The notes beneath the pieces are model-generated. The model made no database searches. It had not been told where the DNA came from and was given only the letters and a program-made list of their open reading frames with translations. Positions 46,233 to 55,259 of a DNA stretch of 64,000 bases are shown piece after piece. The stretch's first letter is position 1; every line of letters begins with the position of its first letter. Both the position numbers and the translations under genes were made by a program. This stretch comes from Mycolicibacterium helvum (lineage in GTDB: Bacteria; Actinomycetota; Actinomycetes; Mycobacteriales; Mycobacteriaceae), in assembly GCF_010731895.1 (NCBI RefSeq), contig NZ_AP022596.1, forward strand, positions 1,116,001 through 1,180,000, given 5' to 3'.

Positions 46233-46814
46233 GTGGCTGTCAGTCCAAGCTCGGAACCGGATGCTGGGGCCCTGCGTGCTCGGTTGGCTAGATGGCAGCA
46301 CGCCCGCAACTGGGTGGCGATCGGTAATCTCGGAGAGCATGTGACGGGGCGGTTGCTTGTCTCTCTCGGCTACTTACTGCTGGGTGCGCAAGACGACTTC
46401 CTCGGTATGGTCCCCGATGTCCTCGGCACGCGCACGGCCACGAAGCCGGAAGATTTCGTTGCAGTTGATCCCGAGGGCCGGCTAGTGACGGTGAACAGCA
46501 AGGCGTCGGTCAGCGTACGGTCGTGCCGGGAAACAAGAACTGGCGAACTTGTTGCGCCGCAGATCACCCGTCACCAACGCGCGATCGCCTACACCACCGT
46601 GCGTGCGAGTCTCGTTTCGCCTCTTGACGGCGACGCGTATAGCCAGGTCGTCAAGGTGGATCTTCTGCACATGAAGGCGCAGATATTCGACGTTGGTGAC
46701 GACGGGCGATTGGAGCGTGTAGGTGCACCTCACGACATAAGGACATCAGTCGCTGAGCTCCTAGCCGAGTTTCCTGACTCCGTCCCTCCCCCGAACGTGG
46801 GTGACCTTTTCTGA
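46233..46814 (+). CDS. Restriction-endonuclease-fold (PD-(D/E)XK-like) protein, altered active site
   Basis: A 193-residue protein. The start of a nuclease fold is suggested by GNLGEHVTGRLLVSLGY (Glu35 in the first helix, then LGY), DFVAVDPEGRLVTVNSKAS, and later strands. In active members the last segment would read E-x-K; here it is Asn88-Ser-Lys90, so the acidic ligand is replaced and catalysis may be lost or changed. It is the first gene inside the left end of the inserted element and convergent with the large helicase (180 bp between stops, nothing recognised there). Start is a GTG with a weak purine stretch. Family assignment is from pattern only. Confidence 0.6.
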   Translation: MAVSPSSEPDAGALRARLARWQHARNWVAIGNLGEHVTGRLLVSLGYLLLGAQDDFLGMVPDVLGTRTATKPEDFVAVDPEGRLVTVNSKASVSVRSCRETRTGELVAPQITRHQRAIAYTTVRASLVSPLDGDAYSQVVKVDLLHMKAQIFDVGDDGRLERVGAPHDIRTSVAELLAEFPDSVPPPNVGDLF

Positions 46815-46994
46815 CCGGTGCCCGCAGGAGGAATCATGTCCAGTGACTGCACAGGATGCCGATTGGGCGGCTGACGTTGGCACTCGACCTGGCGGCAATA
46901 CACGTTCTGGTCCAACATCATTCGCACGTAATCGCTGATCGCGGTTGTCCTTATCGTGTTGACTTGCGGCGCCCTGTAGGTGAATAACTCGGAT

Positions 46995-49900
46995 TCACGG
47001 TGCGCAGAAGATTCGCGTCTTAGCTCCAACACTGGCTCCTGCGGCGATCGTCGTTTGCAACAGGTGATTGAGTTGCAGGGCCTCAGGATTCGGATTCTGC
47101 TTTGCGAGTTCCGCTGCTAGTGTTTTGGCGGACAACATGTTACCCAATACGATCCAAATCTCCTTGGACGTCAATGGATTCCGCAACAACTTCGACAGGC
47201 TCAGGTCCCACGCCGACTCGACATCAGGCCAGGTTGAGGCTCTCAGGCGGCTCTTGATCGTCAGCATCGTCCTGTCTTTTTTCTTTCGAGTGTTCTTCTC
47301 TTTCGCTGGAAAGGTATGCGGCTTATCCCAGTGAGAGAAGTTGGGAGGCTTGCGAAGTGAGTACGTCGAGAACAGTGTGGTGTTCTTTTGGGCTTGGGCG
47401 CACACCTCTTGTACGGCTGACGCAGAGTATTTGCGATAGCTGCTTGATGCCTTGGCGTGAACCATGACTACTCGTCGGTGATCTGTATCCTCGTCGGCCA
47501 AAATGAAGTCTGCGGTCTCTTTGTTCATGTCGTCGCAGATGGCGAGGGACGGATTAAATTTGAGTGGCTGTGGGTGGAACCGCTTGGTCCAGTCGGTGTC
47601 GAGATCTAGTGCGCTGGTATCGAATCCGACCTGTACCCAGCCGTCGATGAGCGCGAACAGGCAGTCAGGATCATATTGGTCGCCCGGCGCGACGAAGGCG
47701 CCTTTTTCGCTTGAGATGTCTTTGAAGATCCGCGAGGGGTACAGGCAATGGCCGACGTAGAACTCGTCGGGGTTGAACCGGTTGCCAATTTTGAGGCCGG
47801 GCGCAAAGAAGCTGCCGTGGACGTAGATCACGTTCGGATCGTCTGGGATGATATTGAACGATTGGGTGTCATTGAGCGCGCGAACTATTGAGCGTTTTCG
47901 GAACCCTGGTAGTTGCACGAAGTCCACGTCCATCTCCGGTGATTGGAGACTGTACCGCTGGGTTACGGGATTGAACGCGGCCGCGACGTTGTAGTCCGTC
48001 TGGTTGAGCTTCACGGTGAAGTCTGAGACAGGGTTTGTTGTTGTGCCGGTGAGCTTCTGGCGTTCGACGCAAAGGTCTTCGCTGGCGAGCGGCTGTCCCT
48101 TTTCGTCTTCGTTGTCTCCGGCGTATCGGTACTCATCGGTGAGGTCAGTGATATCGAGGAGAAGATTGTTGGCTGCCACACCTACTGTGGGGGCGGCAAC
48201 GCTGCTCGAATAGCGTCCGTAGAGTTCGGGATATTGTTTGGCGCTGGCGATTTGGGCGGTGAGCGATTCGACCCATCGCCGGAAGGCCCGGACTCTTAGT
48301 GGCGGACCTTGTTCCGATATCCGTCCGGTCGACATGCCGACGTAGCGACGGATCGGGCGTACGTCGGCGTTTCGGCCCGTTTGGTTCCCGCTGTCAGTCT
48401 GTGATGTCCCTGATCGGGTGCTGACGCTTGAGTCGTCGGTGAACGCTTCGTCGTCCATGTCATCAATGTCGTCGAGGACCTGTACAGAGGTTCCGTCGTA
48501 GCCGGTAACTGTTGATACGACGTGGCCGTGCTCGTCAAGGATTGGTGGTACGTCTGCGATGGACGGGGCTGCGATCGTGCGGCGGCGGACGACGCGATTA
48601 CTCAGGTTGGTGTTGCGGGACGAAACGATGCTTACCCGGCCGTGGGCGCCCGGAGTAACGACGCACTGGAGTTGATTGGGCCGGATGGGATGTAGGTGTC
48701 GTAATCCGTCTCCGCCGCTGCCTGCTCCAGTGCTCGCTGTGGCGACGATACCGAGCTTCGGGAACATCATGATTAGCCTGGCCTCTAGCTGAGCTGCGGC
48801 GAAGTAGCGGGTCTTGAGGAAGCCGACGTTTTCGACCTTTCCGCACAGGTAGATCACGGTGTGCGGCGATGCGTGGGACACGTCGTAGCGAGTGAATTCG
48901 TAATCTTCTTCCGCCAACGCGAATTCAACCTGTTCGCTGAGATCATCGAGCGTCGGTTTACCTTCAAGCTGCCGGAGAGTCACCCTTCGATCGAACAGCA
49001 CTTCCTTAACGATCTCCTCGGGCGTCATTGTCGGCTCGTCTGCGCCCGGCCGCACGTGGAGGAGGCTCCGGAATTTTCGATCGATGTAGAGCGCCTCTGG
49101 CTGTGCATCGGTAAACGACTCGAGCAGCTGCTGCGACAGCGTTTTGGCTAGCTGATCCTCGTTGATGCTCGCATCGTAGGTTTCGTAGAGTCCCCAGGAT
49201 TGCTCGATCTGTTCGCGGAAGTGATCGAGCACCCAGGCGAGTCCGTCATCGTTGGGGCCCTTACGGATTACACGACCGACCTGCTGGACTACCGAGCGAA
49301 CATTCTTGAGCAGGTCGAAGAACGCTAAGACCTGGAATCGATAGTCATCGATTCCTTCGAGAAGCTTGTACTGGTGGATCCAAATCAATGCCTCGCTTTG
49401 CGCGGGCGAGGGAACTGATTTTCGCATCCAGGAGCCGGGTTGCGGTGCCGGGAAGGTGTCGTGAATACCGACGACCCGGCCGCTGAACCCACGCGAGATG
49501 AATGCCTCTCCGAGCCTTGTGATGCTTGCGGCGTCCTCGCAGTGGATGATGACCCGGTGTGTCCACGCGGAGTAGTCAGAACCCCATAGTCCTTCGCAGT
49601 ATTGGATAACGTCGTCGCAGAACTCCCGCTCCAGAGGTGCTGGATCGCGTTGGACGACAGTCACTTTGCGTATCCACTCGTCCTCGACTGCTGTTTGGTA
49701 TTTGTATAAAGCGACGTTGCCCGCCGCGATACGAAAGGCTTTGAGGTCGTTGCGGAATGGCGTTGCCGAGAGAAGGACTAACGGTTTGTCGAGTTGCCGC
49801 ACAGCTTCGCTGTATCTGGCCGCTGGCTCATAGTGCCCCTCATCGAACACAATAAGGTCGACATGGTTGCGTAGCGCGTCGTAGATTTTTCGCTGATGGG

Positions 49901-50462
49901 GTCCGCGACGCCGTTGCAATTCGAGGAGCATCTGCACAGTCATCACCACAACTGACCTGTTTTGGGCGAGTTCGGTCGAAAGGTCGCGGTGACGGTGTGT
50001 TCCGATTATTCGGTCAAACTGCTTCTGGGCGAACGCTTTCAGCGGATCTTCGAAAGAGTCGCAGCCGTTGGTAAACAGGGTTTCGACCGATGCCAGATCA
50101 TTGCTATCGGCAACGGAGTAACAGGTCTTCGGCAAGCGAATCGTGGCACTGAGACCGAACTTTTCAGTTCCGATGAACAGATTGCCACTCAGCTCGCGTA
50201 CGAGCTGATCACGGATCGCCTCCCGCGTCGTCAGCACCAACACGTTACCGATCTCTGGGGCACACAGGGCCAAGCCGGCAATGACTGCAGTTTTGCCGGT
50301 GCCAGTCGGATGACACACGAGGGCTGCACCGGGTGGCTCCGATCGCATCGCATCGTCATACACGCCGCGGCGATACTTGCGGACCATAGTGATGGCGTCG
50401 AACTGGTAGCTGCGAAATTTGTCTCGATACCGCAACTCTGCGAGCGATCCAGCCGTCGCCAC
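46995..50462 (-). CDS. Large SF2 (DEAD/DEAH-type) helicase with C-terminal nuclease-like motif
   Basis: A 1155-residue protein. Helicase motifs: I CHPTGTGKT (residues 50-58), II DEGH (207-210), III SATPF (232-236), VI QQVGRVIRKG (about 395). A middle region of about 400 residues has no recognised fold and includes an Asp/Ser-rich linker near 680. Near the C-terminus DFILADEDTD is followed by VVMVHAKAS (1001-1006), which resembles the D...xxK core of restriction-type nucleases, and the protein ends in TRIFCAP. GGAGG precedes the GTG start. By eye its GC content is lower than that of the flanking chromosome. A phage-defence or DNA-restriction role is inferred; no methyltransferase is nearby. 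Confidence 0.85.
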   Translation of the reverse strand: MATAGSLAELRYRDKFRSYQFDAITMVRKYRRGVYDDAMRSEPPGAALVCHPTGTGKTAVIAGLALCAPEIGNVLVLTTREAIRDQLVRELSGNLFIGTEKFGLSATIRLPKTCYSVADSNDLASVETLFTNGCDSFEDPLKAFAQKQFDRIIGTHRHRDLSTELAQNRSVVVMTVQMLLELQRRRGPHQRKIYDALRNHVDLIVFDEGHYEPAARYSEAVRQLDKPLVLLSATPFRNDLKAFRIAAGNVALYKYQTAVEDEWIRKVTVVQRDPAPLEREFCDDVIQYCEGLWGSDYSAWTHRVIIHCEDAASITRLGEAFISRGFSGRVVGIHDTFPAPQPGSWMRKSVPSPAQSEALIWIHQYKLLEGIDDYRFQVLAFFDLLKNVRSVVQQVGRVIRKGPNDDGLAWVLDHFREQIEQSWGLYETYDASINEDQLAKTLSQQLLESFTDAQPEALYIDRKFRSLLHVRPGADEPTMTPEEIVKEVLFDRRVTLRQLEGKPTLDDLSEQVEFALAEEDYEFTRYDVSHASPHTVIYLCGKVENVGFLKTRYFAAAQLEARLIMMFPKLGIVATASTGAGSGGDGLRHLHPIRPNQLQCVVTPGAHGRVSIVSSRNTNLSNRVVRRRTIAAPSIADVPPILDEHGHVVSTVTGYDGTSVQVLDDIDDMDDEAFTDDSSVSTRSGTSQTDSGNQTGRNADVRPIRRYVGMSTGRISEQGPPLRVRAFRRWVESLTAQIASAKQYPELYGRYSSSVAAPTVGVAANNLLLDITDLTDEYRYAGDNEDEKGQPLASEDLCVERQKLTGTTTNPVSDFTVKLNQTDYNVAAAFNPVTQRYSLQSPEMDVDFVQLPGFRKRSIVRALNDTQSFNIIPDDPNVIYVHGSFFAPGLKIGNRFNPDEFYVGHCLYPSRIFKDISSEKGAFVAPGDQYDPDCLFALIDGWVQVGFDTSALDLDTDWTKRFHPQPLKFNPSLAICDDMNKETADFILADEDTDHRRVVMVHAKASSSYRKYSASAVQEVCAQAQKNTTLFSTYSLRKPPNFSHWDKPHTFPAKEKNTRKKKDRTMLTIKSRLRASTWPDVESAWDLSLSKLLRNPLTSKEIWIVLGNMLSAKTLAAELAKQNPNPEALQLNHLLQTTIAAGASVGAKTRIFCAP

Positions 50463-50773
50463 TCGTCCTCCTTCAATCGTGCAAGTCGGCGATCTTCGCC
50501 CGCGATACTATTGGCTGATAGTAGTTCGGCCACAACACTATCCGTGGGGAATTCTATTTCCCTGCATGGTGAGCCAAAAAAGGAGTCACGCTTTCTACGC
50601 GCGGGAATCCAATGATTGGCAGAGCAGTTACGGAATGTCACGACGCGTGCGCAGCGGGGTTCAGCGTTCCGACGTCTCGTCCGGGGATGTTTACGCCGAC
50701 CGACAACGGCCTATGTACCACCGACTGAGGCCTGGGGCGCCTGGGCATGTCACAGATCGTCGATGATCCGGGG
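50463..50773. other. Intergenic stretch between the helicase and patatin genes
   Basis: The 311 bases hold no convincing gene. They include AT-rich sequence and a small inverted repeat upstream of the helicase (see the separate entry) and GC-rich sequence next to the patatin stop. This suggests the helicase has its own promoter and is not simply the third gene of the patatin operon. Confidence 0.5.
50506..50523 (-). promoter_or_regulatory. Candidate promoter/operator upstream of the helicase
   Basis: TACTAT and ATAGTA (50506-50511 and 50518-50523) form an inverted repeat around TGGCTG, about 45-60 bases upstream of the helicase start. On the minus strand it includes TAGTAT-like -10 sequences in an AT-rich patch. 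Either a promoter core or an operator; unproven. Confidence 0.35.
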
Positions 50774-52747
50774 CTACCCAGGTGGCTCGCTGTCGAGGAC
50801 CGTCTGGATTGGAGGGTCCGCGCTGGGGGCTGTCGCGCCGTCGTCCGGTGTTGGCCGTAACCGGGGCCGTGGCCGTGGGGCGCCAGCCGATAGAGCGGAA
50901 GATGTCGCCCAGGTGTCGGCGAGGGTGGTTAATTCCCCTGTCTGCGCGTTGGCTTGATTTCGTCGGGTGGTGCTGCCGAATTGATACGAGGGAAGATCGG
51001 CCGTGGCGTTCGGTCCGGCTAGGGCGGGGTAGGGAGTGGTGTTGGGCGCGGCGAAACCGTATCCCGCTCTGAATCTGCGAATCCATTCGTCGAGGCCGAC
51101 GGTGGAGGTGCGGAATCGGATCCACCGCTGGTTTTCCCATCCCCACCCTGCTGGCTTGCCACCTAGGGTGCCGGTGAATTTGTCGACGAGGAGCGCGGCT
51201 GCCGCCGCGCCTCGATCGGCGAGGTCGGTGACGGTGGCCTCTTTCATGGCCAGGTTCATCCCTCCCTCGGTGTCGTCGTGGTAGATGGTGACGACACGAT
51301 CGCGGTAGCCCGGCATTACCAGCTGTGCGGCGTCGAGCCAGCCGCGGGCGGTATCGACGATCTGAGACAGGAACGAGCTGAGCGCTGCGACACCGGAGGT
51401 GGGCAGTGTCGTCCAGGGCCGCAGGAGGCCCTCGCCGTTTTCGACTGGGAGATAGCAGTTCTCGGTCTGGATAGAACTCTTGTGGATGTCGGGAGGAAAG
51501 CTTTCTAGGTCGATCGCGAAGGTGGGTCGGGTCGGCAGCGGAGCGTCGAAGAAGTGCACCGGCAGGTTCGCGCAGATGCCGCCATCGGAGAACCAGTTGA
51601 CGTCGAATGTGGGGGCAGTTCCCAGTGCTGCTGCGCCCTCTGCTGAGGTTGCGTGTGGGTTGGCTTGCAACCAGGCATCGGCCGCGGCACGAGCCGTGCG
51701 GTTAGCTTCCAGTGAGTAGTTCACCGCGTACAGCGGAACTGCGGTGATCAACAGCGGGAAGCTCAGGCTCATTCGGGTTGACACGATGACGGGTAGGTCG
51801 TCGGGGTTCGGCCATGGCTTCTTGGATCCTGCTTGTGCCCGCAACAGGTCGCGTTTGCGGACATCAATAGGCGACAGTGGGATTCCATCCGAGCCTACGC
51901 TCGGTGGGTGCGACACCATCCAGTCGACGACCTCGGCTGGGAAGAGTTTGCGCATTTGATCAGGTTCGAAGAAATACTCCTGCGTTGCCCACGGCATCGG
52001 CATCGGTTGGCGGCGAGTGATGTTCGTTGTCATCATGCGCAACTCGATGCCCGATGAGGCGAGCGTTCCGAAGGTCAGCGGTCCGCTATCGCTGGACAGT
52101 CCGGCCATCGATTGGAACTTCGCGTGCAGCCAGGGCGTCAACGCCGGCGCCCCGGCTGCGCCGGCGCCGGGCATGCCCGTGCACAGTCCAAAGTTTTTCG
52201 ACGACACGGTCCCCAGCGTTCTGGCGGCGCCGCACGCGACTCCCACAATCGCACCGATGAGTGCCAGGACCACGCCGGCGAGCACTCCGGCAACGAGCGC
52301 CAGCCCATGACCCTGCGCACAGGCGACTGTCACCACGATGCCCGGTATCGCACCGAGCAGGGCCCACCAGCCGTAGCCCGCGATCAACGCCACGGCGATG
52401 CGGATCTTCCCGGCGGGCTTGCCCATTCCGGCGGTGAACGCACGGTAGAGAGGCAGGGTCTTCTTGGTTGGCTGGAACAGCCGGAACAGAACCGATTCCC
52501 CGTTCTCCTGTGCGGTGATGTCTGCCGGAAGAGCTTCCAGCAGCGTGAATCCGCCGGAGGCTCTGCCGAACTCCGCTGCGGCGGCACCCGCGGCGGCAAT
52601 CGCTCCCGCTGAGGATCCGCCGATCGAGCGCAACCGGTAGGTCTGGGCGAGCGTGCAGACGGCGCGAGGGTAGATCACCCCGCTGGTGATCCCACCCTTC
52701 ATGACGACGTCACATTCCAAGTCTGGCTTCGTCGTCGGAATGGTCAT
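50774..52747 (-). CDS. Patatin-like phospholipase with two transmembrane segments
   Basis: A 657-residue protein. The patatin core is complete: glycine-rich oxyanion loop MKGGITSGVIYP (16-27), nucleophile elbow GGSSAG with Ser46, and catalytic Asp388 in WFSDGGICANLP. Between elbow and Asp are two hydrophobic helices at about 115-137 and 148-172, so the enzyme is probably membrane bound. The last 80 residues are Pro/Arg/Ser rich and disordered. GAGAGGAGT precedes the ATG. It lies 94 bp downstream of the protease-phospholipase gene on the same strand. Patatin lipases are known effectors in CBASS and other abortive-infection systems, where they degrade the cell's own membrane; such a role here is inference from context. 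Confidence 0.85.
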   Translation of the reverse strand: MTIPTTKPDLECDVVMKGGITSGVIYPRAVCTLAQTYRLRSIGGSSAGAIAAAGAAAAEFGRASGGFTLLEALPADITAQENGESVLFRLFQPTKKTLPLYRAFTAGMGKPAGKIRIAVALIAGYGWWALLGAIPGIVVTVACAQGHGLALVAGVLAGVVLALIGAIVGVACGAARTLGTVSSKNFGLCTGMPGAGAAGAPALTPWLHAKFQSMAGLSSDSGPLTFGTLASSGIELRMMTTNITRRQPMPMPWATQEYFFEPDQMRKLFPAEVVDWMVSHPPSVGSDGIPLSPIDVRKRDLLRAQAGSKKPWPNPDDLPVIVSTRMSLSFPLLITAVPLYAVNYSLEANRTARAAADAWLQANPHATSAEGAAALGTAPTFDVNWFSDGGICANLPVHFFDAPLPTRPTFAIDLESFPPDIHKSSIQTENCYLPVENGEGLLRPWTTLPTSGVAALSSFLSQIVDTARGWLDAAQLVMPGYRDRVVTIYHDDTEGGMNLAMKEATVTDLADRGAAAAALLVDKFTGTLGGKPAGWGWENQRWIRFRTSTVGLDEWIRRFRAGYGFAAPNTTPYPALAGPNATADLPSYQFGSTTRRNQANAQTGELTTLADTWATSSALSAGAPRPRPRLRPTPDDGATAPSADPPIQTVLDSEPPG

Positions 52748-52841
52748 TGCGTACTCCTCTCGAGACGTCTGCGGTTGACGGTCCGCTCCAACTGGGAGGG
52801 CCTGCCGCCGGAATGACTGTGGTGGTGGGTGCTATTGGCGC

Positions 52842-55259
52842 CTAGCGTTTGCGCGCCGCCTTTTTCGTAGCCTTGGCCGGCGCGGCCTGATGGGCTGCTT
52901 GCTTACCGGAGGCCTTCTTCGCAGGAGCCTTGCGGGCAGCCTTCTTGGCAGGGGCGCTGCTGGGAGGTGGAGGCGGGTTTTGTGGGGCGTCGGATCCTGG
53001 AAGGTCGTCTTGACCCAGATACTTCAGGTGCAGAGAGGTCAGGAAATCCTTGTCCTGATAGATGGGCATCAGATCTGTGGTGCCGTCGAGTACGGTGGTC
53101 AGCCAGTCCGAGTCGTTTGCCGCGCCGGACAGTTTCCATGCGGCCGCCCACAGTGCGCTCAGCGTCACGGCTCCGGCTGCGATGACGTCGACGGTCTGCT
53201 CTCCACACGTGTTCCAGAGCGCATCCAGAACTGCGGGGGCTTTGGTAGCGCTGGTGTGCTGGCCTGGGCGCGCCTTGTTGTAGGTTGTGCAAATCGTCTC
53301 CGGAGGCAGCGTGTCTCGGGCGAAGATCATCAAATCCATGACCGCCTTGGCCGCGTCGCGTGGGCTGCCAATTGTGCGAGGCGTGAAGCTCAGATTCTTG
53401 ATGGCACCGCTGATCTCGCGCGCGATGTCATCCGCATGTGCGTCCACCATATTGTCCTCGTAGGTGGCATGCACGCCGGTCCGCGCTCCGTTCAAGCCGT
53501 CGCTGTGCTGCGAGGAATGCAACGGCTGGCAGGCGTCGCCCACGTAGTGCGCCAAGCAGCCCGCGGCGGTGAGGAAGCGTGCGCCGTCTCCCTGCCGCGC
53601 GAACTCCACGATTTTGGCGAATATCTGCCAGGCCCGGAAGGGCAGCGCACCTTGGTTATTCGTCTTCGACGTCGATGCGCTCGGTGGGGGCGCGTCGTCG
53701 TAGAAGTCCATCCAGTTGCTGTGATTGAGCGAGTCTTCGTCGGCCTGATAGGCCTCCAGCAGCGATTGGCCGTCTCCCCCGGGCAGGTCGATATCGGCGT
53801 AGTGATTCCAATTTTCCATCACCCGTGCGACTTTCGGCTTCACCTTGTTGATGGTGGTCTTCCATACCACGTCCGGCACATCGCTGAGCGGGACGAAGTC
53901 CTTGGCCTGCAGATCAGTCGCCGTCTTGAGTTGGTTGTTGTCGCGGAAGCTGAGGTTGTTGACGTTGGCCGTGAAGAACTTCCGCAGCGCCGGGTTCTTG
54001 ACCAGGAAACAGGCCTGTTGCCCAATCTTGAAATGCCCCACCGGCCCCCAATACTGCACGCGTTCTGCCGTCGGCCCGGAGAGCAGATCCAGATTCAGCT
54101 CCCGCAGGACCACCGCCATCGACGTGGCCAGCGAGAACTGCAGGAATTGGCCGCCGGCCGGATCGTCGGTGATCTGCTGGCCGCCCCATTCCAGTCCGAA
54201 CGGCGAACGCTCACCGGGCTCGATGACACCATCCAGACACCACAGTGATCCCGAATCACCGGGCTGCGTCACCAGCGGGCCGCTCGTCCCGTCGGATCGG
54301 GTCCCGATGACGAAGTCGGCGATGTAGTCGCGCCCGCCGACCGACTTGTAGCGATAGAAAAGAGCTTTGATCTCTCCGTGCATTTCTCCGCTTGCCGCGC
54401 CGTGCCCGACGACTGGCTGTCCGATCCACGACAGCGAGGCGGTGCTGGCATCGAAGTCTTTGACGTCACCGAGCGGCTTCGTCAGGACGGACTCGTCCCA
54501 GATGTTGGCATCTTCCAGTCGGACGATGGCGGCATCGATATTCACCACGGCATCCCTGCCGGGCAGGCTGGGATACACCTCTGAAAATGTGCGTTCGGTC
54601 AGGTGGGGCGCGCCAAGGGTGTTGCCCACCACGACGGGAACACCGTCAAGCAGAGCTCGCACCGGCCGCCCCACCACGCCGGCCAGGTGGGTGTTGGTCA
54701 AGGCGTAGAAGTCGCTGCCATCCGAGACCAGGCATGCCACCGTGCCCATACGGCGCATCCCCTGGGCGTCGACATAGATCGGCGACCCAACGCCGAGTGA
54801 GTCAGCCGCCAGGTGGCTGGGGTCAAGGATGGGAGCGGAGAGATGCGCGGATTCCGCCAGGACGACGCATACCGGGATGATGCGCCCGTCGGGCATATAG
54901 ATGAACGGTGGCACCACGTCCTCGGGATGTTTGGCCAAGTCATCAAGGGTTTGCCACCGCTTGACGAACACCAAGACGCACGGCCACGACCACGTCTTCA
55001 CGCTGGAATTTCGCAGCGTGCGCGGTGCGGCCTTGGGTTGGCGATGGCTGAGGCGAGCATTGCTCACCTCGTGCGTGTCGGGATCGGTGTCGCGCACGAG
55101 GTAGCGTCCGACCGCGGTGGAGAACACGTTCGGTTTGTGGGCGAGGTGGACGCGAAACTGGTCGCGTGCATCCAGCAGATCGCGGACACCGAGAGACTGA
55201 AAATCAACCGCGCTCAGTTGTTCCGGTTTTCGTGACAATTCGCGTGTGGAATGACGCAT
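52842..55259 (-). CDS. Trypsin-like serine protease fused to a zinc phospholipase C / S1-P1 nuclease-like domain
   Basis: An 805-residue protein with an excellent start (GGGAGG a few bases before the ATG at 55259). The N-terminal third carries a trypsin-type triad in order: His191 (LTNTHLAG), Asp242 (NIDAAIVRL) and Ser336 (QPGDSGSLW). A second domain at about 470-720 shows the zinc phospholipase C / P1 nuclease pattern: WNHYADIDLPGG near 484, HYVGDACQPLH (571-581), and GVHATYEDNM with His597 and Glu601. The last 35 residues are Lys/Ala/Pro repeats resembling histone H1 tails. No signal peptide is visible, so it probably acts in the cytoplasm. The protease may activate its own second domain or the patatin downstream. 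Confidence 0.8.
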   Translation of the reverse strand: MRHSTRELSRKPEQLSAVDFQSLGVRDLLDARDQFRVHLAHKPNVFSTAVGRYLVRDTDPDTHEVSNARLSHRQPKAAPRTLRNSSVKTWSWPCVLVFVKRWQTLDDLAKHPEDVVPPFIYMPDGRIIPVCVVLAESAHLSAPILDPSHLAADSLGVGSPIYVDAQGMRRMGTVACLVSDGSDFYALTNTHLAGVVGRPVRALLDGVPVVVGNTLGAPHLTERTFSEVYPSLPGRDAVVNIDAAIVRLEDANIWDESVLTKPLGDVKDFDASTASLSWIGQPVVGHGAASGEMHGEIKALFYRYKSVGGRDYIADFVIGTRSDGTSGPLVTQPGDSGSLWCLDGVIEPGERSPFGLEWGGQQITDDPAGGQFLQFSLATSMAVVLRELNLDLLSGPTAERVQYWGPVGHFKIGQQACFLVKNPALRKFFTANVNNLSFRDNNQLKTATDLQAKDFVPLSDVPDVVWKTTINKVKPKVARVMENWNHYADIDLPGGDGQSLLEAYQADEDSLNHSNWMDFYDDAPPPSASTSKTNNQGALPFRAWQIFAKIVEFARQGDGARFLTAAGCLAHYVGDACQPLHSSQHSDGLNGARTGVHATYEDNMVDAHADDIAREISGAIKNLSFTPRTIGSPRDAAKAVMDLMIFARDTLPPETICTTYNKARPGQHTSATKAPAVLDALWNTCGEQTVDVIAAGAVTLSALWAAAWKLSGAANDSDWLTTVLDGTTDLMPIYQDKDFLTSLHLKYLGQDDLPGSDAPQNPPPPPSSAPAKKAARKAPAKKASGKQAAHQAAPAKATKKAARKR

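Noticed and set aside
46995..50462. A type I or III restriction-modification system
   Set aside because: The helicase resembles restriction-subunit motors, but no methyltransferase or specificity subunit is encoded anywhere in the element.
50616..50957. A plus-strand gene overlapping the patatin 3' end
   Set aside because: The frame is an Arg/Gly-rich antisense reading with no ribosome binding site.
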